Assembly: GCF_963974425.1 (NCBI RefSeq)
Contig: NZ_CAXBCK010000031.1
Location: 1 to 45,912 of the forward strand
Direction of reading: 5' to 3'
Length of the DNA stretch: 45,912 nt
Source of the DNA: Marixanthomonas sp963974425
Lineage (GTDB): Bacteria > Bacteroidota > Bacteroidia > Flavobacteriales > Flavobacteriaceae
The translations under genes were made by a program, and so were the position numbers. Every line of letters begins with the position of its first letter. The first letter of the stretch is position 1. This document shows, one piece after another, positions 16,692 to 25,384 of this stretch. Under the pieces are notes generated by a model that was not told where the DNA came from, made no database searches, and worked only from the letters and a program-made list of their open reading frames with translations.

Positions 16692-16731
16692 TTTCATTTT
16701 GTTGCTTCAAAACTGAAGCAACAAAATGAAA
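16692..16731. repeat. perfect 18-bp inverted repeat, 4-nt loop
   Basis: TTTCATTTTGTTGCTTCA, then AAAC, then its exact reverse complement. It is 13 nt after the terminator of the HU unit and 181 nt before rng. No T run follows on either strand, so it does not look like an ordinary terminator. Confidence 0.9.
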
Positions 16732-16869
16732 TAAAGAAATTTAAAACGTTCTTTGAAAATGAAATTACAACGTTTGCTTACCTTAAAAACTGCGTAGTTT
16801 CGACGGGTTATTCTGAATATATTAGTATTCTGAATACAAAAAAACCTGTGATAAAATATTGTTTAATCC

Positions 16870-16896
16870 ATCCCGGAACCCCAATTGGGGCGGGAT
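16870..16896 (+). promoter_or_regulatory. hairpin in the leader of rng
   Basis: ATCCC...GGGAT encloses CCCCAATTGGGG, giving an outer 5-bp and an inner 4-6-bp helix with a bulge. It ends 15 nt before the GTG start of rng, so it could hide or present the initiation region. A regulatory role is inferred only from position. Confidence 0.5.
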
Positions 16897-16911
16897 AAAA
16901 ATTAATTACAA

Positions 16912-18453
16912 GTGAGCTACGAATTATTTATTAGATCCAGTTCACAAGAAGTTGATTTTGCCCTTTTAAAAGATGGAAAACTATTAGAATTACATAAAGA
17001 AGAAGAGGACAATAAGTTTTCGGTAGGTGATGTGTTTATCGCCAAAATACGGAAAACAGTTCCCGGTCTTAACGCAGCCTTCGTTAATGTTGGTTACGAA
17101 AAAGATGCATTTTTGCATTATCACGACTTGGGACCAAAGGTCACTTCTCTTTTAAAATTCGTAAAACGTGTAAGCACAGGTAAACTTAAAGACTATTCTT
17201 TAAAGGATTTCCCTTTTGAAAAAGAGATTGATAAAAACGGCGGCATTAATAATGCTTTAAAGTCTAATCAATCTATTCTGGTACAAATTGTAAAAGAACC
17301 TATATCCACTAAAGGCCCGCGGATAAGCTCAGAGCTTTCCATTGCTGGTCGGTATATAGTATTGGTTCCTTTTTCAGACCGTGTTTCTATTTCACAAAAA
17401 ATAGACAGCAAAGATGAAAAAGAAAGGCTAAAACGCCTAGTAACCAGTATAAAACCCAAAGGATTTGGCGTAATTATACGTACTGTAGCAGAAGGCAAAA
17501 AAGTAGCAGAACTGGATGGAGATTTACAAAATCTCATGGATCGCTGGACAGCGATGTGTAAAAAGCTACGGGGAGCGCACCACCCCAGCAAGGTGCTAAG
17601 CGAGTTAAACCGAGGAGCTTCAATTATTCGAGATGTATTTAACGACGATTTTTCGGCAATACATATCGACGACGAAACCCTTTACTTGCAAATAAAAGAT
17701 TATGTGCAGCAAATTGCACCTGACAAAGAGAATATTGTCAAATTGTACGACTCGAAAGTACCAATGTATGAAAAATTTGGTATTGAGCGTCAAATTAAAA
17801 CGTCCTTCGGAAAGACTGTTTCCAGTAGCAGAGGAACCTATTTGGTGGTTGAACACACGGAAGCCATGCACGTAATAGACGTGAATAGCGGTAACCGTAG
17901 TAACAAATCGAAAAACCAAGAAGACACTGCGCTTGAAGTAAATTTAATAGCAGCAACCGAAGTGGCCAGACAACTACGCCTACGGGATATGGGAGGTATT
18001 ATTGTGGTAGATTTCATTGATATGGGAAATGCCAACAATCGTAAAAAGCTCTACAATCATCTTCGTGATGAAATGAAAACAGATAGAGCAAAGCATAAAA
18101 TACTACCCCCAAGTAAATTTGGATTGATCCAAATTACCCGCCAACGTGTTCGTCCAGAGATGAACATTAAAACAGCTGAAGAAGCTCCAGGCGGTGAAAA
18201 TGGTGAGATTGAAGCTCCCATAGTAGTAGTAAATAAAATTACCGAAGACCTTAAAAAACTCTTCAACAAGAACCATAAAAAGATGACTTTAAACACACAT
18301 CCTTTTATAGCAGCCTTCTTAATAAAAGGCTTTCCATCTGTGCGAACCAAATGGTTTATGGAGCACAAAAAATGGGTGAAAATTCAACCAAGAGATGCTT
18401 ACACGTATCTGGAATATCATTTTTACGATAAAGACGGAGAAATGATTAAATAA
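16912..18453 (+). CDS. rng: ribonuclease E/G family endoribonuclease
   Basis: 513 residues, the size of RNase G and of the catalytic half of RNase E. The S1 domain is at about 38-125 (VGDVFIAKIRKTVPGLNAAFVNVG, split by a family-typical insert), followed by VQIVKEP, the RNase H-like part and the DNase I-like catalytic part with VIDVNSGN, where the Asp that binds Mg2+ sits, and GGIIVVDFIDM, with the second. The Zn-link region near residues 390-400 is present but I see no CPxC motif. It processes rRNA and turns over mRNA. The start is GTG at 16912, the only start consistent with the conserved MSYELFIRSS beginning. Confidence 0.93.
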   Translation: MSYELFIRSSSQEVDFALLKDGKLLELHKEEEDNKFSVGDVFIAKIRKTVPGLNAAFVNVGYEKDAFLHYHDLGPKVTSLLKFVKRVSTGKLKDYSLKDFPFEKEIDKNGGINNALKSNQSILVQIVKEPISTKGPRISSELSIAGRYIVLVPFSDRVSISQKIDSKDEKERLKRLVTSIKPKGFGVIIRTVAEGKKVAELDGDLQNLMDRWTAMCKKLRGAHHPSKVLSELNRGASIIRDVFNDDFSAIHIDDETLYLQIKDYVQQIAPDKENIVKLYDSKVPMYEKFGIERQIKTSFGKTVSSSRGTYLVVEHTEAMHVIDVNSGNRSNKSKNQEDTALEVNLIAATEVARQLRLRDMGGIIVVDFIDMGNANNRKKLYNHLRDEMKTDRAKHKILPPSKFGLIQITRQRVRPEMNIKTAEEAPGGENGEIEAPIVVVNKITEDLKKLFNKNHKKMTLNTHPFIAAFLIKGFPSVRTKWFMEHKKWVKIQPRDAYTYLEYHFYDKDGEMIK

Positions 18454-18463
18454 ATCCAATTAA

Positions 18464-18495
18464 AAAACCCTTTCAATTTGAGAGGGTTTTTTTTT
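18464..18495 (+). terminator. terminator of rng
   Basis: AACCCTTTC / GAGAGGGTT stem with one G-U pair, AATTT loop, then a run of nine or more T, 11 nt after the rng stop. Confidence 0.88.
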
Positions 18496-18557
18496 GCCTT
18501 AATTTTTAAATCAACACTTATTCCTTTTTTCTGAAAAACTATCCTTATTTTTCACTT

Positions 18558-19031
18558 GTGAATACTACAAAAACATATACAGTAGATGAAGCTCGGGCAA
18601 AGCTAGAGAATTACTGCGCCTACCAGGAGCGTTGCCATAAAGAAGTAGAGCAAAAGCTAAAGGACATGCGCATGATTCCTGATGCCATTGACCATATAAT
18701 TCATCATTTATTGCAATATAATTTTTTAAATGAAACTCGTTTTTCCCAAGCATTTGCAAGAGGGAAATTCAAAACTAAAAAGTGGGGTAAACACCGGATT
18801 GTTCGTGAGTTGAAATTTCGAGATGTTTCAGCCTACAACATAAAAAAGGCCCTTCAGGAAATTCCTGAAAAAGATTATTATACTACTTTTCACGAACTTG
18901 CAGACAAACGAATAAAACAATTAGAGCGAGAAACTAATCTTCAGAAAAAGAGAAAAAAACTGGCTGATTATTTATTGTATCGCGGCTGGGAAAGTAGCTT
19001 GGTGTATGAAAAAGTACGCGAAGTGACCTAA
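18558..19031 (+). CDS. recX: regulatory protein RecX
   Basis: 157 residues made of three-helix repeats typical of RecX. Landmarks: YCAYQERCHKEVEQKLKDM, a RFSQAFARGKFKTKKWGKHRIVRELKFRDVS segment and the C-terminal LADYLLYRGWESSLVYEKV. RecX caps and blocks growth of RecA filaments. No recA gene is adjacent, which is common. The start codon is GTG (18558). It converges with nrdA. Confidence 0.92.
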   Translation: MNTTKTYTVDEARAKLENYCAYQERCHKEVEQKLKDMRMIPDAIDHIIHHLLQYNFLNETRFSQAFARGKFKTKKWGKHRIVRELKFRDVSAYNIKKALQEIPEKDYYTTFHELADKRIKQLERETNLQKKRKKLADYLLYRGWESSLVYEKVREVT

Positions 19032-19037
19032 TAAAAA

Positions 19038-19061
19038 AAGGAGAGCAAAAGAGCTCTCCTT
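19038..19061. terminator. bidirectional terminator between recX and nrdA
   Basis: Perfect 9-bp stem AAGGAGAGC / GCTCTCCTT with a 6-nt loop, A-rich on the left and T-rich on the right, so usable by both converging genes. Confidence 0.85.
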
Positions 19062-19083
19062 CTTTCTATAATTAACACAAAAA

Positions 19084-21516
19084 TTAAGATCCACACATCA
19101 AGCAATCGTCATCTTCTTCTGCTGTACGTGATTTGGCTAGCATTTCACGTAATTCTTGCGGTGATAGTGGCTTATTGGTAACTGCCGACGTTGCTTCCAC
19201 TTCTGTTTCGGCTACTTCAGCTGTTTCTTTTACAGGTTCTTTTTTAACTTCTTTTTTCAAAGTAAATTTAATGGCATCTACCGCACTCTTGGTTCGTAAG
19301 TAGTACATTCCTGTTTTAAGTCCGTTTTTCCATGCGTAGAAATGCATCGAAGTCAGTTTTGCATAGTTTGCATTTTCCATAAACAAGTTAAGCGACTGTG
19401 ACTGATCGATAAAATACCCTCTGTGGCGCGACATATCGATAATATCTTTCATACTCAGCTCCCAAACGGTTTTATATAGTTCTTTTAAGTCTTGAGGAAT
19501 AATATCCACTCCCTGAACTGAACCATTAGCACGCATAATTTCTTCTTTTACATCATCGTTCCACAGTCCTAATTCAACCAAATCTTCCAATAAATGTTTG
19601 TTTACCACGATAAATTCACCAGAAAGCACTCGACGCGTATAGATATTTGACGTATATGGCTCAAAAGCTTCATTATTTCCAAGAATTTGAGAGGTTGAAG
19701 CAGTTGGCATAGGCGCAACTAATAAAGAGTTACGAACGCCGTTCTTTTTAACTTGCTTACGTAGTTTTCCCCAATCCCAACGGCCGCTTAACTCTTCATC
19801 TTTAATCCCCCAAAGGTTATGCTGAAACTTCCCTTCGGAAATAGGAGACCCTTCATAACTTTGGTAAGGGCCATCTTCTTTAGCTTCTTCCATAGAAGCT
19901 GTTAGCGCCGCATAATAAAGTGTTTCAAAAATCTCTTGGTTTAGTTTTTTAGCCTCGTCACTAGTAAATGGCATACGTAGCATAATAAATGCATCTGCCA
20001 ATCCTTGAATACCTAAACCAACCGGACGGTGACGGAAATTAGAGTTTTCGGCTTCTTTTACTGGGTAATAGTTTCTATCAATTACTCGGTTTAAGTTTTT
20101 TGTTACTCGTTTTGTTACACGGAAAAGTTCTTTATGATCGAATTCTCCTTTTTTCACAAACATTGGTAAGGCAATGGATGCTAAATTACAAACAGCAACC
20201 TCATCCGGCGAAGTATACTCCATAATTTCGGTACAAAGGTTAGAGCTACGGATTGTCCCAAGGTTCTGCTGATTGCTTTTTCGGTTAGCTGCATCTTTAT
20301 ACAGCATATAAGGTGTTCCCGTTTCAATCTGAGATTCTGTTATTTTCTCCCACAGTTCGCGAGCTTTAATGGTTTTACGGCCTTTATTTTCAGCTTCATA
20401 TTTCGCATATAATGCTTCAAATTCTTCTCCGTGACAATCAAATAACCCTGGGCATTCGTTAGGACACATTAAAGTCCACTCGGCATCTTCTTGAACACGT
20501 TTCATAAATAAATCTGGTATCCACATCGCGTAAAATAAATCGCGAGCGCGCATTTCTTCTTTCCCGTGGTTCTTTTTCAAATCAAGGAAATCGAAAATAT
20601 CTGCATGCCAAGGCTCTACGTAAATTGCAAAAGAACCTTTACGCTTTCCTCCTCCTTGATCTACATAGCGAGCGGTATCATTATATACACGCAACATAGG
20701 CACAATCCCGTTTGAAGTTCCGTTGGTTCCTGCAATGTATGAACCAGTCGCTCTCACATTATGGATTGACAACCCAATACCACCGGCAGATTGTGAAATT
20801 TTTGCCGTTTGCTTTAACGTATCGTAAATACCATCAATACTATCGTCTTGCATAGTCAACAAGAAACAAGAAGACATTTGTGGCTTTGGAGTACCACTGT
20901 TAAATAAGGTTGGTGTTGCGTGTGTAAAGAACTTCTTAGACATGAGCTCGTACGTTTCTTTAGCCGAAGCTAAATCATCTAAATGAATCCCAATAGAAAC
21001 ACGCATTAACATATGCTGTGGGCGCTCTACAATCTGACCGTTTAACTTCAATAAATACGAACGTTCTAATGTTTTAAAGCCGAAATAATCATAGCCAAAA
21101 TCGCGGTTATAGATAATGGTAGAGTCTAATTCTTCTGCATTATCCATGATTACTTTGTGTACCTCATCACTAAGTAATGGTGCCGCTTTTCCTGTACGAG
21201 GATTTACATATTCGTACAGATCGGTCATTACTTCAGAAAAAGTCTTCTTTGTATTTTTATGTAAGTTAGAGACAGATATTCGCGCAGCCAGTCTTGCATA
21301 ATCCGGGTGCGAAGTAGTCATTGTTGCCGCAATTTCAGCAGCTAAATTGTCCAATTCACTCGTTGTTACACCATCGTATAACCCTTCAATTACGCGCATG
21401 GCAACTTTTACTGGATCTACCAATTCATTTAAACCGTAGCATAACTTACGTACGCGGGCGGTAATTTTATCGAACATGATGGGTTCTTTGCGGCCGTCTC
21501 TTTTAATTACATCCAT
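19084..21516 (-). CDS. nrdA: ribonucleoside-diphosphate reductase, alpha subunit (class I)
   Basis: 810 residues. An ATP-cone domain (about 1-90, starting with VIKRDGRKEP) implies allosteric control by ATP/dATP. The catalytic barrel shows MSSCFLL, NLCTEIMEY, the active-site CNLASIAL, and PMPTASTSQILG. The C-terminal tail ends DDDCLMCGS, the redox Cys pair that passes electrons from thioredoxin or glutaredoxin. It reduces ribonucleotides to deoxyribonucleotides with NrdB, whose gene lies directly upstream on the same strand. Confidence 0.96.
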   Translation of the reverse strand: MDVIKRDGRKEPIMFDKITARVRKLCYGLNELVDPVKVAMRVIEGLYDGVTTSELDNLAAEIAATMTTSHPDYARLAARISVSNLHKNTKKTFSEVMTDLYEYVNPRTGKAAPLLSDEVHKVIMDNAEELDSTIIYNRDFGYDYFGFKTLERSYLLKLNGQIVERPQHMLMRVSIGIHLDDLASAKETYELMSKKFFTHATPTLFNSGTPKPQMSSCFLLTMQDDSIDGIYDTLKQTAKISQSAGGIGLSIHNVRATGSYIAGTNGTSNGIVPMLRVYNDTARYVDQGGGKRKGSFAIYVEPWHADIFDFLDLKKNHGKEEMRARDLFYAMWIPDLFMKRVQEDAEWTLMCPNECPGLFDCHGEEFEALYAKYEAENKGRKTIKARELWEKITESQIETGTPYMLYKDAANRKSNQQNLGTIRSSNLCTEIMEYTSPDEVAVCNLASIALPMFVKKGEFDHKELFRVTKRVTKNLNRVIDRNYYPVKEAENSNFRHRPVGLGIQGLADAFIMLRMPFTSDEAKKLNQEIFETLYYAALTASMEEAKEDGPYQSYEGSPISEGKFQHNLWGIKDEELSGRWDWGKLRKQVKKNGVRNSLLVAPMPTASTSQILGNNEAFEPYTSNIYTRRVLSGEFIVVNKHLLEDLVELGLWNDDVKEEIMRANGSVQGVDIIPQDLKELYKTVWELSMKDIIDMSRHRGYFIDQSQSLNLFMENANYAKLTSMHFYAWKNGLKTGMYYLRTKSAVDAIKFTLKKEVKKEPVKETAEVAETEVEATSAVTNKPLSPQELREMLAKSRTAEEDDDCLMCGS

Positions 21517-21597
21517 ACTTTTTTTAATTTGAGGTTAGTGATATAGTTGACTATTATCCTTCTGCGCAGTATTACCTTGCACATTATCAGTTAATTA

Positions 21598-21628
21598 CAA
21601 AAAAGCCCGCCCCTTGGGGAGAAAGCGG
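21598..21628 (-). terminator. probable terminator after nrdB
   Basis: On the minus strand CCCC-AA-GGGG with an imperfect GC-rich extension runs into TTTTTT. It lies between nrdB and nrdA, so nrdA may have its own promoter or receive partial read-through. The stem is imperfect. Confidence 0.5.
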
Positions 21629-21641
21629 AAACTTTTATTTT

Positions 21642-22619
21642 TTAAAAATCTGCGTCGAAGCTGATTTTGTTAGATTCTTTATCTTTATTGGTAACACCTG
21701 CTTTTTGGTATTCAGAAACACGTTTTTCGAAGAAGTTCGTCTTTCCTTGTAGGGATATCATATCCATAAAGTCGAATGGATTGGTGGCGTTATATTCTTT
21801 TTCGCACTCGAGTTCAACCAATAAACGGTCTGTTACGAATTCTAGGTATTGCGTCATTAGTTTTGAATTCATCCCAATAAGACTTGCGGGAAGAGATTCG
21901 GTAATAAATTCACGTTCTATATTAAGCGCATCAACAAGTATTTCTCGAATGCGTTCTTTTGGTACTTTATTTACTAAATGGTGATTGTGAAGGTGAACGG
22001 CAAAGTCACAGTGCACACCTTCGTCACGAGAAATTAACTCGTTAGAGAAGGTCAAACCAGGCATTAAACCGCGTTTTTTCAACCAGAATAATGAGCAGAA
22101 TGACCCTGAAAAGAAAATACCTTCAACCGCAGCAAAAGCGATAAGACGCTCTGCAAATGAATCGGATTCGATCCATTTTAAGGCCCAATCTGCCTTCTTT
22201 TTAATAGCTGGGAAGTTCTCTATCGCATTGAAAAGCTTATCTTTCTCTTCTTCATTTTTCACGTAGGTATCAATTAACAATGAATAAGTTTCACTGTGAA
22301 TGTTTTCCATCATAATTTGGAAACCATAAAAGAATTTCGCTTCGGAGTACTGTACTTCACTTACAAAGTTTTCAGCAAGATTTTCATTTACAATACCATC
22401 TGAAGCAGCAAAAAACGCAAGAATATGTTTTATAAAATATTTCTCATCCTTATTTAGTTTGTCATTCCAATCACTAAGATCTTGATGTAAATCTATTTCT
22501 TCCGCAGTCCAAAAACTCGCTTCACTTTTTTTATACCAATCCCAAATGTCGTGGTGCTGAATTGGAAAAATTACAAATCTATCTTTGTTTTCTTGCAAAA
22601 TCGGTTCTACTGCGCTCAT
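21642..22619 (-). CDS. nrdB: ribonucleoside-diphosphate reductase, beta subunit (class I)
   Basis: 325 residues. The ferritin-like radical subunit: WTAEEIDLHQDLSDW holds the first metal ligand, FFAASDGIVNENL and ENIHSETYSLL hold the bridging Glu and His ligands, and FAAVEGIFFSGSF with ISRDEGVHCDFA complete the di-metal site. The radical Tyr position falls in SEAKFFYGFQ. It generates the radical used by NrdA. Its gene precedes nrdA on the same strand. Confidence 0.95.
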   Translation of the reverse strand: MSAVEPILQENKDRFVIFPIQHHDIWDWYKKSEASFWTAEEIDLHQDLSDWNDKLNKDEKYFIKHILAFFAASDGIVNENLAENFVSEVQYSEAKFFYGFQIMMENIHSETYSLLIDTYVKNEEEKDKLFNAIENFPAIKKKADWALKWIESDSFAERLIAFAAVEGIFFSGSFCSLFWLKKRGLMPGLTFSNELISRDEGVHCDFAVHLHNHHLVNKVPKERIREILVDALNIEREFITESLPASLIGMNSKLMTQYLEFVTDRLLVELECEKEYNATNPFDFMDMISLQGKTNFFEKRVSEYQKAGVTNKDKESNKISFDADF

Positions 22620-22977
22620 TGTCCTTCGTTTTTATATTTGTTAAAATTCGGTGCCACTTGGGACTAACAAATATGGAAAAAATTAAAGGGAATTACCGTA
22701 AAATACTGTTTGGGTTTTTAACAAAGTTTTCAACACAACGTATTTACTGGGCCTAAGCAGGGTTAACTAAATAAATAATATATAAAACTGACAAACAGGT
22801 TTTTATGCAGTTTTGCTGTCCTGTAACTAACATCAAGTTTTGAAGCTTTAAAACAGCGGTGAACAACCAATTTACAATAGTCTACACAAAGTTTTAATAA
22901 CTATTTTTAATTTAACATTTTAGCAATTTGCGATTACAAATTTTAACATTTCAACAGCTATTGAATTAACCCATGAA
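22620..22977. other. intergenic stretch upstream of nrdB
   Basis: About 360 nt of AT-rich DNA between nrdB and the terminator of the lipoprotein gene. It must contain the nrdB promoter. The best candidate is CATATTTG on the minus strand about 50 nt upstream of nrdB, a one-base departure from TAnnTTTG and without a well-placed TTG. I see no coding frame, repeat or RNA gene. Confidence 0.5.
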
Positions 22978-23010
22978 AAAAACCGGAAGTATTTGCTTTC
23001 GGTTTTTAAA
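22978..23010 (-). terminator. terminator of the lipoprotein gene
   Basis: Stem AAAACCGGAAG / GCTTTCGGTTTT with one G-U pair and a short AT loop. On the minus strand it continues into a run of T. It begins 19 nt after the gene's stop. Confidence 0.8.
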
Positions 23011-23028
23011 AATAAAGAAGTTGATTAA

Positions 23029-23631
23029 TTACACTAAATCATCAAGATCTAATTCATCAATAGCATCCCAGGTTTCATCAATATCCATATTGGTACCGTT
23101 GGCTTTTATATAAAAACGGCCATCTTCCATTAATTGGATTTCACTGTTGTTATTGTTTTTCTTGTATTCTTCGATGGCTTTATTACCATTCTTTTTTACA
23201 GTTCTACGGGTTTTGTACTCGTCTTCCTCTTCAAAATCTTGTGATAGCATCATACGCATTCCGGCAGTGGCAGAAGCGCCCATTTGTCCCGCACCATCGA
23301 TTACCTGAAATTTAAACTTTTTAGATTTGTCTTCATTAGCATACGTAGCTTCAATAGAAGCAATTTTCATGTAAGAAGCTTGTCCTGCCTTATATGCAAT
23401 ACGTTTCATTCCATCTACCTCATCAGGCAACCATTCTTTAAACTCTTCATTGGTAAGAGGTTCCATTTTTTGAAGCTCTTTGATGTCGTCCCCCATTTTA
23501 TTCATTTCTTTTACTGCTTTTGTAGTATTTGAAACATTATCACGGGTTTCTTTAATCTTTTTTGAAACGGGATTGTCTTTACAACTGTAGCATATTGCTA
23601 ATGCACATATTGCTAATAGTACTTTTTTCAT
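23029..23631 (-). CDS. putative lipoprotein of unknown function
   Basis: 200 residues. A lipoprotein signal with Cys at 17 (LAICYSCKD) is followed by a helical, Lys-rich segment (about 20-60, possible coiled coil), a middle part with WLPDEVDGMKR and GQMGASATAGMRMM, and an acidic C-terminus ending in ELDLDDLV. I do not recognise a characterized family. It is a single-gene unit: a consensus -7 box TATATTTG lies on the minus strand at 23745-23752, about 115 nt upstream, and a clear terminator follows. Confidence 0.75.
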   Translation of the reverse strand: MKKVLLAICALAICYSCKDNPVSKKIKETRDNVSNTTKAVKEMNKMGDDIKELQKMEPLTNEEFKEWLPDEVDGMKRIAYKAGQASYMKIASIEATYANEDKSKKFKFQVIDGAGQMGASATAGMRMMLSQDFEEEDEYKTRRTVKKNGNKAIEEYKKNNNNSEIQLMEDGRFYIKANGTNMDIDETWDAIDELDLDDLV

Positions 23632-23744
23632 TTTTTTGTAAATTTTAAGTTAGTTAGTAGTATATCTAAAATACTAATATACTAAATATCAAGGGTATTC
23701 ACCTATAAAAAGAAAAAATAAGGGTGTTTACCCCCCTTGCATTT

Positions 23745-23752
23745 CAAATATA
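23745..23752 (-). promoter_or_regulatory. possible -7 box of the lipoprotein gene
   Basis: TATATTTG on the minus strand. A TTG at the proper spacing is absent. The predicted leader of about 105 nt would contain a G/C-rich small hairpin near 23721-23740. Confidence 0.4.
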
Positions 23753-23868
23753 GATGCACTAATTTTAAAGCACTGTTAGTTATGTAACAATAGGTATCAC
23801 TAATGTTACACTTGCTTAAAAAAGGGATTTTATTAAAAATGAAAGAATTCTATAGAAATACAGTGTTT

Positions 23869-24432
23869 TTAGTAGTTAGCTGCCACTTTTTCTAATTCGG
23901 CATACCAATCTTCGCCATATTTACGTATTAAAGCGTCTTTTACAAACTTATAGATAGGAACTTGTAGTTCTTTCCCCAAAGTACACGCATCATCACATAT
24001 AGGCCACCTATGATAATTTATGGCTGAAAATTCACTATAATCCTGAATACGGACGGGATACAAATGGCAAGAAATTGGTTTTCTGAAGTCAACCTCGCCA
24101 GCATTATAGGCATCTTCTATACCACAACTAGCTGTACCGTTTTCGGTAAAAGTTACATAGGCACATTCTTTTCCGTTTACCAATGGGGTTTCCAGATCAG
24201 CTTGCGGGCTTTTTATAAACGTGCCTTGAGCTTCGATGGCCTGAATACCTTCTGGGCGTAAAAAAGGCTTTACTTTTGGATAGATTTCCTTTAATATCTT
24301 AGTCTCCTCTTCTGTCACAGGTGCACCAGCCTCTCCTTCAATGCAACAAGCCCCTTTGCACGCACTGAGATTGCACACAAATTCTTTCTCAATAATATCC
24401 TCTGAAATAATCGCTTTTCCTAATTGAAACAT
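23869..24432 (-). CDS. DUF3109 family cysteine-rich protein
   Basis: 187 residues. Conserved Cys clusters VCNLSACKGACCIEGE (near residues 19-34), KECAYVTF, ASCGIEDAY, ISCHLYPVR and WPICDDAC are those of DUF3109, a relative of the YkgJ zinc/iron-chelating family. The Cys pattern implies metal binding, possibly an Fe-S cluster. Biological role unknown. It is divergent from marC. Confidence 0.85.
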   Translation of the reverse strand: MFQLGKAIISEDIIEKEFVCNLSACKGACCIEGEAGAPVTEEETKILKEIYPKVKPFLRPEGIQAIEAQGTFIKSPQADLETPLVNGKECAYVTFTENGTASCGIEDAYNAGEVDFRKPISCHLYPVRIQDYSEFSAINYHRWPICDDACTLGKELQVPIYKFVKDALIRKYGEDWYAELEKVAANY

Positions 24433-24552
24433 ATGGCAAAGGTACTTGGTTTTCTATGTTTTTAGTGAAAAAAATTTACTAAAAATTTAACACCATTATA
24501 TAGTTTAAAAACTTCCAATATTAATTACTTTTGCCGGCTTAAATTTTAGGAT

Positions 24553-25134
24553 ATGGAATTCAGTTTCAAACAAATAATAACGGCAACTATGGTATTGTTT
24601 GCTGTTATCGATATTATAGGAAGTATCCCTGTTATTATTTCGTTACGGGAAAAATCTAAAGAAATAAAAAGTGGTCGTGCCTCTATTATTTCGGCTATTG
24701 TTTTAATCGTTTTCTTATTTATTGGAGAGCGTATTTTAAACCTCATTGGCATTAACGTGAACGAATTTGCCGTAGCCGGAGCATTGGTACTTTTCTTTAT
24801 TGCTTTGGAAATGGTCTTGGGCATTACTTTGTTTAAACAACAAGACAACGATTTAAGCATGGCAACTGTTTTTCCTATTGCTTTTCCCATCGTTGCAGGG
24901 CCTGGAAGTTTAACTACATTACTTTCATTACGAGCAGAATTTGAATTGGAAAACATTATTGTTGCTATATTAATCAACATAATTGTTGTTTTTATTGTTT
25001 TAAAAACCTCTTCCTCTCTTCAGAGATTTCTAGGTAAGAATGGAATTGGTATTATTGAAAAGATATTTGGGGTAATCTTACTTGCTATTTCAGTAAAACT
25101 GTTTACATCGAATATTCAAGAATTATTTAGTTAA
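24553..25134 (+). CDS. MarC family integral membrane protein
   Basis: 193 residues with six hydrophobic segments. The family motifs LFAVIDIIGSIPVI in the first helix and PIAFPIVAGPGSLTTLL in the middle are clear. MarC proteins were named after the mar locus of E. coli, but an antibiotic-resistance role was not upheld and the transported substrate is unknown. A -7-like box TACTTTTG at 24526-24533 precedes it. The following 68-codon gene starts 9 nt after its stop. Confidence 0.88.
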   Translation: MEFSFKQIITATMVLFAVIDIIGSIPVIISLREKSKEIKSGRASIISAIVLIVFLFIGERILNLIGINVNEFAVAGALVLFFIALEMVLGITLFKQQDNDLSMATVFPIAFPIVAGPGSLTTLLSLRAEFELENIIVAILINIIVVFIVLKTSSSLQRFLGKNGIGIIEKIFGVILLAISVKLFTSNIQELFS

Positions 25135-25143
25135 TTTTGTAGT

Positions 25144-25350
25144 ATGAAAATATTCACATACATACTCATAGCTTTAGCCGTAGGTTTAATAATTTTTAAT
25201 GCTACAAAATTAGATTTTGATCATCTTTTTGAAGGTGATAGCATGGTGGCCGTAATTAGTGTATTGGCCGGTGCTTGTGCTATTTTACTGTTGGTAATTT
25301 TACAGATTTCGCAAATAATCCAGAAGAAAAGTAAAAGAAGAAGATCTTAA
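25144..25350 (+). CDS. small two-helix membrane protein, unknown
   Basis: 68 residues: a hydrophobic helix at 5-19, a short acidic loop (KLDFDHLFEGDSM), a second helix at 35-55, then a strongly basic tail KKSKRRRS that should be cytoplasmic. It follows the MarC gene by 9 nt and is probably co-transcribed. I do not recognise a named family. Confidence 0.7.
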   Translation: MKIFTYILIALAVGLIIFNATKLDFDHLFEGDSMVAVISVLAGACAILLLVILQISQIIQKKSKRRRS

Positions 25351-25384
25351 TTAGCAGGTGGTAATTTCTCTTGTGTTGAGAAAA

